A DNA stretch of 5,503 bases from Beijerinckiaceae bacterium (GTDB lineage: Bacteria; Pseudomonadota; Alphaproteobacteria; Rhizobiales; Beijerinckiaceae). The stretch is taken from contig JAKONB010000176.1 of assembly GCA_022702195.1 (NCBI GenBank), positions 1-5,503 of the forward strand. Direction: 5' to 3'. Below the pieces are notes generated by a model that did no database searches, had not been told where the DNA came from, and was given only the letters and a program-made list of their open reading frames with translations. The position numbers and the translations under genes are program-made. This document shows, in pieces, positions 1 through 4,632 of this stretch; within the stretch, counting starts at the first letter, position 1; every line of letters begins with the position of its first letter.

Positions 1-396
1 ATGCGCGAGCACGGCTACAATCTCGGCGGCGAGCAATCCGGCCACATCATCATGTCGGATTTCGCCACCACCGGCGACGGGCTGGTCGCCGCCCTCCAGC
101 TCCTCAGCGTGGTCAAGCGCCGGGAGCGGCCGGTGAGCGAGGTCTGCCATTGCTTCGATCCGCTGCCGCAGATCCTGCGCAACGTCCGCTACCGCGACGG
201 CCGCCCCCTCGAACAGGAGGGCGTGGTCACGGCCATCGCCCAGGCCCGCGCCAGGCTCGGCAATGGCGGACGCCTGGTGATCCGGCCCTCCGGGACGGAG
301 CCGGTCATCCGGGTCATGGCGGAGGGCGACGACCGCACCCTCGTCTCCGATGTGGTCGATTCCGTGGTGGAGGCGGTGGCCAAGGTCGCGGCCTGA
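1..396 (+). CDS. glmM: Phosphoglucosamine mutase, C-terminal part (5' end outside window)
   Basis: GlmM converts glucosamine-6-phosphate to glucosamine-1-phosphate in the cytoplasm, the step before UDP-GlcNAc synthesis for peptidoglycan and lipopolysaccharide. The visible 131 residues carry two family signatures. GEQSGH at residues 10-15 is the sugar-binding loop of the third domain. RPSGTEP at 95-101, followed by VIRVMAEG, is the phosphate-binding loop of the C-terminal domain. The family is usually about 450 residues long, so roughly the last 30% is present. The catalytic phosphoserine and the metal-binding loop lie upstream of the window. The ATG at position 1 is an internal methionine and not the real start. 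The reading frame is intact and ends with TGA at 394-396. GlmM and the bifunctional PMM/PGM relatives share the terminal loop, but the GEQSGH form and the length after it favour GlmM. Confidence 0.93.
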   Translation: MREHGYNLGGEQSGHIIMSDFATTGDGLVAALQLLSVVKRRERPVSEVCHCFDPLPQILRNVRYRDGRPLEQEGVVTAIAQARARLGNGGRLVIRPSGTEPVIRVMAEGDDRTLVSDVVDSVVEAVAKVAA

Positions 397-454
397 CGGT
401 CCTGCCCGGTTTCCGTCGATCCCCACGGGGCAGCGGAACGCGGCGTCGCCCAAG

Positions 455-554
455 CCGATCATGCCGAAGCGGTTGCGGGTTCGGCGTGAAAAAGCGATCT
501 TCAGCAAAGCGATAGAGCGTTTTTCACGATCCGGGGATCACGAAGAACGCTCTA
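455..554. repeat. Candidate dispersed palindromic intergenic element
   Basis: About 100 bases between two convergent genes contain two nested inverted repeats. A short one pairs gccgaa (463-468) with ttcggc (480-485). A long one spans 513-554. The stretch between them (about 486-512) is comparatively A-rich. The arrangement resembles the RIME/REP-like palindromic elements common between genes in Rhizobiales, whose copies often carry gccgaa/ttcggc arms and an 'agagcg' end. Only one copy is in this window, so its repetitive nature is inferred from resemblance. The left boundary is approximate; the right boundary is taken as the end of the long palindrome. Confidence 0.45.
513..554. terminator. 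Long hairpin, likely bidirectional terminator for glmM and the convergent yjbR-like gene
   Basis: The left arm 513-525 (tagagcgtttttc) pairs with the right arm 542-554 (gaagaacgctcta) over 13 positions, with one G-T wobble. After two mismatched positions (526-527 against 540-541), an inner stem gatcc/ggatc (528-532 and 535-539) closes a two-base apex. The left arm carries a run of five T and the complementary strand an A/T-rich counterpart, so transcripts from either direction form a strong hairpin. There is no U tract beyond the stem on either side, so simple intrinsic termination is plausible but not certain. Confidence 0.55.
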
Positions 555-878
555 CCCTGCGTCGTCGAGCCTCGGCGCCGAGCGCCGCCACGCCGCCAGC
601 AGGGCGGCGCGCAGCGTGTCCTCTTCGGCATCCCATAGGTCGAGATTGGTCCAGCCGCGCCGGCCCCAGGCACCAGCGATCGGCGTGAACAGGTCCGGCT
701 CGGCCGCGACGAAAGCCGCTTGATCCGCCGGATCGAACTTCAGCACGACCCGCTCTTCCTCGACCCACAGCGTCGCGAAGATCTGTCCGTCGATACGAAA
801 GTCGGGGTGACCATTGTGGGCGCCCGCGACCACCTCCGGCAGCAGCAAGGCGAGCGCCCGAACGTCCTCCGGTCCCAT
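552..878 (-). CDS. MmcQ/YjbR family small protein
   Basis: This encodes 108 residues, close to the usual 110-120 of the MmcQ/YjbR family, a small alpha/beta fold often annotated as DNA-binding but with no firmly established biochemical role. Family hallmarks are visible: an N-terminal helix with LALLLPEV (residues 9-16), the HPDFR motif (24-28) followed by GQIFATLW (31-38), the strand VVLKFDP (44-50), and the conserved end motif GAWGRRGWTNLDL (69-81). The start ATG at 876-878 gives the expected N-terminus; no strong Shine-Dalgarno precedes it. The stop codon TAG (552-554) lies inside the right arm of the long palindrome, so the last residues (after about WRRSAPRL) may be shaped by that element. 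The gene is convergent with glmM and divergent from the first barrel gene. No neighbour suggests a pathway. Confidence 0.85.
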   Translation of the reverse strand: MGPEDVRALALLLPEVVAGAHNGHPDFRIDGQIFATLWVEEERVVLKFDPADQAAFVAAEPDLFTPIAGAWGRRGWTNLDLWDAEEDTLRAALLAAWRRSAPRLDDAG

Positions 879-982
879 GGTTCGTGGTCTTTTCTGGTCG
901 AGAGGGGAGGGCGGTCGGAAACCATCCGCTAGAAGATCTCATGATCTGCTCACGATCAACAATCATCCAGCAAGGATAACTT

Positions 983-1004
983 TTAACGTTAAATCTGACT
1001 TAAC
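983..1004. promoter_or_regulatory. CtrA-like binding site overlapping a 12-bp palindrome
   Basis: TTAA (989-992), seven bases, then TTAAC (1000-1004) reproduces the full CtrA recognition pattern TTAA-N7-TTAAC known from Caulobacter and other alphaproteobacteria. A further TTAAC lies at 983-987, and the perfect palindrome tttaacgttaaa covers 982-993. This is an A/T-rich island in otherwise GC-rich DNA, 77 bases before the start of the first barrel gene and about 105 bases from the divergent yjbR-like start. I infer cell-cycle or CtrA-type control of the barrel gene. No convincing -35/-10 pair could be assigned. Confidence 0.5.
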
Positions 1005-1070
1005 CCTTTGCGGTGACACTGCCCTCGTCATCCCAGCCGGCGCCCCGCGCTTCCGGCCCATGGTCGAACG

Positions 1071-1075
1071 AAGGA
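1071..1075 (+). promoter_or_regulatory. Shine-Dalgarno site deciding the start of the first barrel gene
   Basis: AAGGA lies six bases before the ATG at 1082. The same frame opens further upstream at a GTG (1013), but that start would place 23 non-signal residues before the signal peptide and has no comparable ribosome site, so 1082 is preferred. Confidence 0.7.
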
Positions 1076-1081
1076 AATTCC

Positions 1082-1972
1082 ATGCGCCGCTCCAAGCTCT
1101 CCGCTTTGGCGCGCTCGATCACGCTCCTTGCGAGCGTGGGAGCGCCCTGCCTCGTCCAGGCCGCCGACCTGCTGCCGCCGCTGCCCCCCGAGCCGCTGCC
1201 CCCGCCGGTGGAGATCGGCGGCGGCTGGTACCTGCGCGGCGATGTCGGCGTCGGCGCCACGAGCTACGAGAAGGTCGTCACCACGATTCCGGGTCAGGCG
1301 CTGCCCCCCGGCTACCGCGTCGATTCCAACGCGATCGGCGACCAGTTCTTCGCCGGCGGCGGCGTCGGCTACCAGTTCGGTCCGTATTTCCACGCCGACA
1401 TCACCGGCGAGTATCGGGGCGGCAGCCAGCTTCGCTTCAGCGACAGCTTCAACGTTTACCAGAACAACCAGCTCGTCCTCGATCCCCAGGGCCAGCCCTA
1501 CAAGGGTCTCAACATCTACAACGGCCACCTCTCCTCGGTGGTGGTGATGGCCAACGGCTATTTCGATCTCGGCACCTATTGGGGCGTGACGCCCTATCTC
1601 GGCGCCGGCGTCGGCAGCGCCTTCCACCAGGTGAGCGGCTTCAGCGATACCGGCGCGGGTGGAGCCACCGGCGGCTACGGCATCGCCCGGGACAAGAACT
1701 CCACCAGCTTCGCCTGGGCGGCGATGGCCGGCCTCGGATACAGCGTGACGCCAAACCTCAAGCTCGAACTGGGCTATCGCTACATCGACCTCGGCAACGT
1801 GAAATCCGGCTCGGTGCAGTGCTTCAACGATCCGGGCTGCGGCGGCGCTGTCTACAAGGTCAAGGACATCACCTCCCACGATGTCCGGATCGGCATGCGC
1901 TGGCTGCTCGGCGGCGTCGCCGCCGTGCCGGAATACATCCCCGAGCCGGCTCCGCTCGTGCGCAAGTACTGA
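1082..1972 (+). CDS. Outer-membrane beta-barrel protein with Pro-rich N- and C-terminal segments
   Basis: The 296-residue precursor has a basic N-terminus (MRRSK), a hydrophobic stretch and a signal peptidase I site VQA-AD after residue 27. A Pro-rich spacer (about 30-43, PPLPPEPLPPP) leads into WYLRGDVGVG (49-58), the first barrel strand of a common alphaproteobacterial small-barrel family (OMP_b-brl-like). Gly/aromatic alternating strands follow, for example YQFGPYFHADITGEYRG, YFDLGTYWGVTPYLGAGVG and LKLELGYRYIDLG. Cys247 and Cys253 sit in the last surface loop (QCFNDPGC) and could form a disulfide. The last strand (HDVRIGMRWLL) is followed by a second Pro-rich tail ending VRKY, so the chain does not stop at the usual terminal aromatic of the barrel. 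The protein is probably structural or adhesive in the outer membrane; substrate transport cannot be claimed. The frame is intact, with GC-rich third positions. Confidence 0.85.
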   Translation: MRRSKLSALARSITLLASVGAPCLVQAADLLPPLPPEPLPPPVEIGGGWYLRGDVGVGATSYEKVVTTIPGQALPPGYRVDSNAIGDQFFAGGGVGYQFGPYFHADITGEYRGGSQLRFSDSFNVYQNNQLVLDPQGQPYKGLNIYNGHLSSVVVMANGYFDLGTYWGVTPYLGAGVGSAFHQVSGFSDTGAGGATGGYGIARDKNSTSFAWAAMAGLGYSVTPNLKLELGYRYIDLGNVKSGSVQCFNDPGCGGAVYKVKDITSHDVRIGMRWLLGGVAAVPEYIPEPAPLVRKY

Positions 1973-2051
1973 GGCCGTTCTCGCCTGACCAGATCGGTGG
2001 TCGCGTCCGCGACGGACCGGACGGATCAGGCCAGAACGATCAGCGACGTGG

Positions 2052-2069
2052 GCGCCGTTCGGACGGCGC
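2052..2069 (+). terminator. Short GC hairpin after the first barrel gene
   Basis: gcgccgt (2052-2058) pairs perfectly with acggcgc (2063-2069) around the four-base loop tcgg. It lies 80 bases after the stop codon of the first barrel gene and just ahead of a longer hairpin. There is no T run, so it may be an mRNA 3'-end stabiliser and not a terminator by itself. Confidence 0.35.
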
Positions 2070-2080
2070 GCCATCCCCTT

Positions 2081-2115
2081 GAAAGAGGCGCGGACGCCCA
2101 GTCCGTGCCTCTTTC
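2081..2115 (+). terminator. Strong hairpin, probable terminator between the two barrel genes
   Basis: gaaagaggcgcggac (2081-2095) pairs with gtccgtgcctctttc (2101-2115) over 15 positions with a single G-U wobble, around a five-base loop gccca. The right arm ends ctctttc, giving only a weak U-rich side. The position, between the stop at 1972 and the next start at 2264, supports termination of the upstream transcript and makes a shared operon less likely. Confidence 0.65.
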
Positions 2116-2171
2116 GCGTTCTGGAGGCCACGCTCCGCTCGCGCGCCGACCGTTCCCGGATGCGGCGATCC

Positions 2172-2204
2172 GGTCCGAGAAACGGACCATTAAGGTTACT
2201 CAAG
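2172..2204. promoter_or_regulatory. Operator-like inverted repeat and imperfect CtrA half-site upstream of the second barrel gene
   Basis: ggtccg (2172-2177) and cggacc (2183-2188) form a perfect inverted repeat with a five-base spacer (agaaa). It is followed at once by TTAA (2190-2193), then seven bases and CAAG (2201-2204), where a full CtrA box would have TTAA. The site lies about 60-90 bases before the start at 2264, a sensible place for a promoter. The CtrA reading is weak because only one half matches; the inverted repeat could also be a 5' leader hairpin. Confidence 0.25.
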
Positions 2205-2250
2205 TAGTACGATCACACGGACACGATCCAGACGCCGGGTTTCAGGCCCT

Positions 2251-2255
2251 GAGGA
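2251..2255 (+). promoter_or_regulatory. Shine-Dalgarno site for the second barrel gene
   Basis: GAGGA lies eight bases before the ATG at 2264. The frame stays open for 89 codons upstream to 1997, but that extension runs through the terminator hairpin and lacks a signal peptide, so the ATG at 2264 is chosen. Confidence 0.65.
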
Positions 2256-2263
2256 CGACATCG

Positions 2264-3229
2264 ATGCGGACCGCCTCCCTCGCCCTTCTGGCCGGTTTCA
2301 CCCTCGGCGTCGTGACTCCCGCTGCAGCCGCCGATCTCGACTACGGAGTCCTGCGCGGCCCGGATTACGAGCCCGCCATCCCCGTCATCGACTGGAGCGG
2401 CGTCTATGTGGGCGGCCACGGGGGCTATACCTCCGCCGCCCTCGGCTTCCGGAACGTGTTTCAGCCCCTCGTGGCGAAAGCGCTCATCGGCACCACGGCC
2501 GAATCCGAATTCAACGCCTCGTCGCTGCTGATCCCTCATTCACAGCGCGTCGAGGGGGGAAGCTTCGGCGCCTATGCGGGCTTCAATTATCAGTTCGACG
2601 ATGCCGTGATCGGCATCGAGGCCGATTACACCCGCTTCGAAAAGATCGGGGCGACGGCCGATTCCGTCACGCGGTTCAAGACGACGGCCGACAACTTCCT
2701 CGAGACCGTCTCGCTCTCCGGCCTGTCCTCCACGAAGATCGAGGAATACGGGACGATCCGGGCGCGCGGCGGCTACGCCTTCGGGAATTTCCTTCCCTAC
2801 ATCACCGGCGGCGTCGCCATCGGGCGGGCGCAGGTCACCGATCAGGTCACGGTCAACAACTACGGCTACAATCAGGCTACCTACAAAGCCAACGTCGCGA
2901 CGGCCAACAGCGCCATCACCACCACGACGGATCCGGCCGGTAACGTCGTGACGACCGTGAAGCCGGCGATTCCGACCTACGTCGACAATTACGGGTACAG
3001 CACCTTCAATCAAACCAACCCCGAGAAGAGCACCGTCGCGCCCGGCAAGGTCGTGACCCAGTCCACGAACAAGACCGTCGCCGGCATCGCCCTGGGCGCC
3101 GGCCTGGAATACGCCCTGACGCAGAACATCGTCCTGCGCGGTGAGTACCAGTACGTGTTGTTCAACGATTTCGATGGGCACAAGGTGAACCTCAACACGG
3201 TTCGCGGCGGCGCGGCGGTAAAATTCTGA
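2264..3229 (+). CDS. Outer-membrane beta-barrel protein with a long Thr/Asn-rich surface loop
   Basis: The 321-residue precursor opens with a signal peptide (MRTASLALLAGF...) cleaved near residues 22-23 (AAA-AD). The motif DWSGVYVGGHGGY (about 44-56) is the first strand of the Omp25/RopB-like barrels of Rhizobiales. Later strands include FGAYAGFNYQF, AVIGIEADYTRF, TIRARGGYAFGNFLPYITGGVAIG, GIALGAGLEYAL and IVLRGEYQYVLF. The chain ends GGAAVKF, with the C-terminal Phe expected for recognition by the BAM assembly machinery. Between the strand ending VAIGRAQV and the strand starting TVAGIALG is an unusually long segment (about residues 194-267) rich in Thr, Asn, Val and Tyr. It carries two similar motifs, VNNYGYN (197-203) and VDNYGYS (240-246). 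I infer this is an extracellular loop. The frame is intact. The gene is probably a structural barrel or adhesin; no transport role is evident. Confidence 0.86.
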   Translation: MRTASLALLAGFTLGVVTPAAAADLDYGVLRGPDYEPAIPVIDWSGVYVGGHGGYTSAALGFRNVFQPLVAKALIGTTAESEFNASSLLIPHSQRVEGGSFGAYAGFNYQFDDAVIGIEADYTRFEKIGATADSVTRFKTTADNFLETVSLSGLSSTKIEEYGTIRARGGYAFGNFLPYITGGVAIGRAQVTDQVTVNNYGYNQATYKANVATANSAITTTTDPAGNVVTTVKPAIPTYVDNYGYSTFNQTNPEKSTVAPGKVVTQSTNKTVAGIALGAGLEYALTQNIVLRGEYQYVLFNDFDGHKVNLNTVRGGAAVKF

Positions 3230-3235
3230 CGAGGC

Positions 3236-3267
3236 GGGCCGGCTTCCGGCCCTGAGCCGGGCAGGGC
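3236..3267 (+). terminator. Two overlapping, mutually exclusive hairpins after the second barrel gene
   Basis: gggccgg (3236-3242) pairs with ccggccc (3246-3252) around a three-base loop. The overlapping gccctg (3249-3254) can instead pair with cagggc (3262-3267). They begin seven bases after the stop codon. No T run follows, so they are best read as a 3'-end structure or weak terminator. Confidence 0.45.
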
Positions 3268-3351
3268 GTTAAGCCCCTGGTCGCAGGTTCGTCCCTAGGC
3301 TTCGGCCCGGAAGCGGCTCGACCGCCCTCGCTCCAGACCGGATCGCCGCCG

Positions 3352-3585
3352 ATGCTTCGTCTCGTTCTTCTCGGCGCCGCCCTGGCTCTGTCGACCGGCT
3401 CCGCACCCGCGGCCGATGTCTCTGGCGAGCCGGCCTCGTTCCGCCGCCGCCCGATGCTGCCGCCCGAGATCGCCTATCGCGATCCGGCCTATCGCCCCGC
3501 GCCGCCCCTGCGGGTGGCGATGCCGCCACAATCCTCCAACGTGCCGCTCTACAACGTGCCGCCGCCCCATTTCCCCCGGTTCTGA
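3352..3585 (+). CDS. Small Pro-rich exported protein of unknown function
   Basis: The 77 residues begin with a clear signal peptide (MLRLVLLGAALALS, then a cleavage site near APAA-D at 20-21), leaving a mature chain of about 56 residues. That chain is Pro/Arg/Tyr-rich: RRRPMLPPEIAYRDPAYRP (about 32-49) contains two Tyr-Arg/Asp-Pro units, and the end NVPLYNVPPPHFPRF contains two NVP units. There are no Cys residues, no lipobox and no transmembrane segment after the signal. I do not recognise a family. The ATG at 3352 is chosen because it gives the signal peptide directly; the ribosome site is weak (GGA about nine bases upstream). The gene follows two outer-membrane barrel genes on the same strand and ends seven bases from the convergent HNH gene. 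A periplasmic or envelope-associated accessory protein is plausible but unproven. Confidence 0.65.
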   Translation: MLRLVLLGAALALSTGSAPAADVSGEPASFRRRPMLPPEIAYRDPAYRPAPPLRVAMPPQSSNVPLYNVPPPHFPRF

Positions 3586-3592
3586 CGCCGCC

Positions 3593-4141
3593 TCAATTCT
3601 CGAGCTCGGTGTCCCAGTAGAGATAATCGATCCAGGTGTGGTGGTACTGGCGGTGGTCGAATTCCGGCTGGCGCCGGTGCAACTCGTGCCGGGTCGGACG
3701 GCGCGGCTCGTTGAGCAGGGGCATGTCGGCCTCGCCCGGCGTGCGGTTGGCCTTGCGCAGGTTACAGGGCGAGCAGGCGGCGACCACGTTCTCCCAGCTC
3801 GACAACCCGCCGCGCGAGCGCGGCACCACATGGTCGAAGGTGAGGCCGCCCGCCGGCAGGCGCAGGCCGCAATATTGGCAGGAGAAGGTGTCGCGCAGGT
3901 AGATGTTGTAGCGGGTGAAGGCCGGGCTGCGCGCCAGCGTCACGTAGCTCTTGAGAGCCACTACGCTCGGCACCCGCAGGGAGCGGGACGGGGAGCGGGC
4001 CTCGACGTCGTAGCTGGCCACCAGGGTGACACGATCGAGGAACAGGGCGGTGAAGGCGTCCTTCCAGGACCACAGCGACAGCGGATTGTAGGAGAGCGGG
4101 CGGTAATCCGCGTTCAGGACGAGCGTTTGGAGATCCATCAT
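3593..4141 (-). CDS. HNH endonuclease family protein
   Basis: The 182-residue protein is a standalone HNH nuclease of the type widespread in alphaproteobacteria and cyanobacteria. The core is complete: zinc-binding pairs CQYC (Cys88, Cys91) and CSPC (Cys123, Cys126) flank the signature TFDHVVPRSRGG (101-112), with Asp103-His104 as the catalytic pair, Asn118 in SWENVV, and CNLRKANRTP (126-135). The N-terminal part (MMDLQTLVLNADYRPLSYNPLSLWSWKDAF) is the conserved lead-in typical of this family. The C-terminal 40 residues are basic and aromatic. The family is predicted to cleave DNA with a divalent metal, but the cellular role of these orphan versions is not established. Two consecutive ATG codons (4139-4141 and 4136-4138) are both possible starts. 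No partner methylase, phage gene or toxin-antitoxin gene is adjacent. Confidence 0.9.
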   Translation of the reverse strand: MMDLQTLVLNADYRPLSYNPLSLWSWKDAFTALFLDRVTLVASYDVEARSPSRSLRVPSVVALKSYVTLARSPAFTRYNIYLRDTFSCQYCGLRLPAGGLTFDHVVPRSRGGLSSWENVVAACSPCNLRKANRTPGEADMPLLNEPRRPTRHELHRRQPEFDHRQYHHTWIDYLYWDTELEN

Positions 4142-4148
4142 AGCGCTA

Positions 4149-4155
4149 CCCTCTC
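4149..4155 (-). promoter_or_regulatory. Shine-Dalgarno site for the HNH gene
   Basis: On the minus strand GAGAGGG lies seven bases before the first ATG (4139-4141) and ten before the second, favouring the first of the two tandem starts. A TAG at 4146-4148, which ends an open frame from upstream, falls between this site and the start. Confidence 0.6.
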
Positions 4156-4622
4156 GACGGGTCGACGAAGGGACAACGCGCGACGTCGAGGCTGCGCGCT
4201 GTCCCCGATTGGTGAAAGATCAAGAACCTTCGCGTCCCGGACCGGCGGCCTCGGCGGCGCGCGTCACGGGAGCGGTCGGCATGGACGGGCCGGACCGGGG
4301 GGTGGCCGCCCGCGCCGCCGAGCGGGGAGGGCGTTGGCCAACAGCGGTCGCACCGGGCGGAAACGCCCGTTCCGTGGCGACGCGCATCGTGTCGGACGAT
4401 CGTCGCCACCTCCTCGCGCAGATACGAAAAGGCCAAGTCCATCACGGCTTAGTCTAATATCAGCGTGACAGCGTTGTGAAGGTCGTCGTGGCGGATGCGT
4501 CGTCACGCCCACATTTCGTTTGCAGATCTGCCTCGGCGGGATTGCGGCCCCGCCGGCAACCTTTCGCCCCATTGCGCGGTATTGGGTCAGCATCCGGCCC
4601 GCGACCCGGGCTTGCAGTGCGA

Positions 4623-4627
4623 AAGGA
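4623..4627 (+). promoter_or_regulatory. Shine-Dalgarno site for the mechanosensitive channel gene
   Basis: AAGGA lies five bases before the ATG at 4633. It supports that start over the in-frame ATG at 4687, which would begin directly at the hydrophobic core of the signal peptide with no ribosome site. Confidence 0.65.
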
Positions 4628-4632
4628 CGACC

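Larger units (their letters stand above)
4142..4632. other. About 490 bases without a confident gene
   Basis: This region separates the HNH gene from the divergent mechanosensitive channel gene and should hold both promoters. A minus-strand open frame (4146-4445, GTG/ATG start, 99 codons) ends five bases before the HNH start. Its first 20 or so residues look protein-like (MDLAFSYLREEVATIVRHDA), but the rest is Arg/Gly/Pro-rich with too much G+C at second codon positions for a normal protein, so I do not call it. A locally A/T-richer patch around 4450-4480 (gtctaatatcagcgtgacag) is the likeliest promoter zone, but no clear -35/-10 pair stands out. A 10-bp palindrome, gacgatcgtc, lies at 4395-4404. 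No RNA gene or terminator is evident. Confidence 0.5.

Noticed and set aside
402..433. Possible hairpin ctgccc...gggcag just after glmM
   Set aside because: A six-base stem with a 20-base loop is weak compared with the long palindrome at 513-554, which is the better terminator.
934..947. agatc-tcat-gatct inverted repeat with several GATC words nearby
   Set aside because: Arms of five bases with GATC are expected often by chance; there is no second copy or clear link to a promoter.
814..2082. Long plus-strand open frame (about 420 codons) overlapping the first barrel gene in another frame
   Set aside because: The product is dominated by Arg/Gln/Pro low-complexity sequence typical of a shifted frame in GC-rich DNA, and it runs across the divergent regulatory region and the downstream hairpins.
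1028..2203. Long minus-strand open frame (about 390 codons) antisense to the first barrel gene
   Set aside because: It exists because high third-position GC removes stop codons on the opposite strand. Its product is a His/Val/Ala/Gly-rich mixture without motifs, while the sense frame has a signal peptide and barrel strands.
4209..4457. Possible 82-codon plus-strand gene in the 490-base gap
   Set aside because: It starts at TTG or GTG without a ribosome site, has no recognisable domain, and is Arg/Gly/Ala-rich like a shadow frame.
3416..4468. Plus-strand frame of 350 codons across the small secreted-protein gene and the HNH gene
   Set aside because: It is antisense to a clear HNH domain with conserved Cys and His residues, and it has no recognisable start context or motif.
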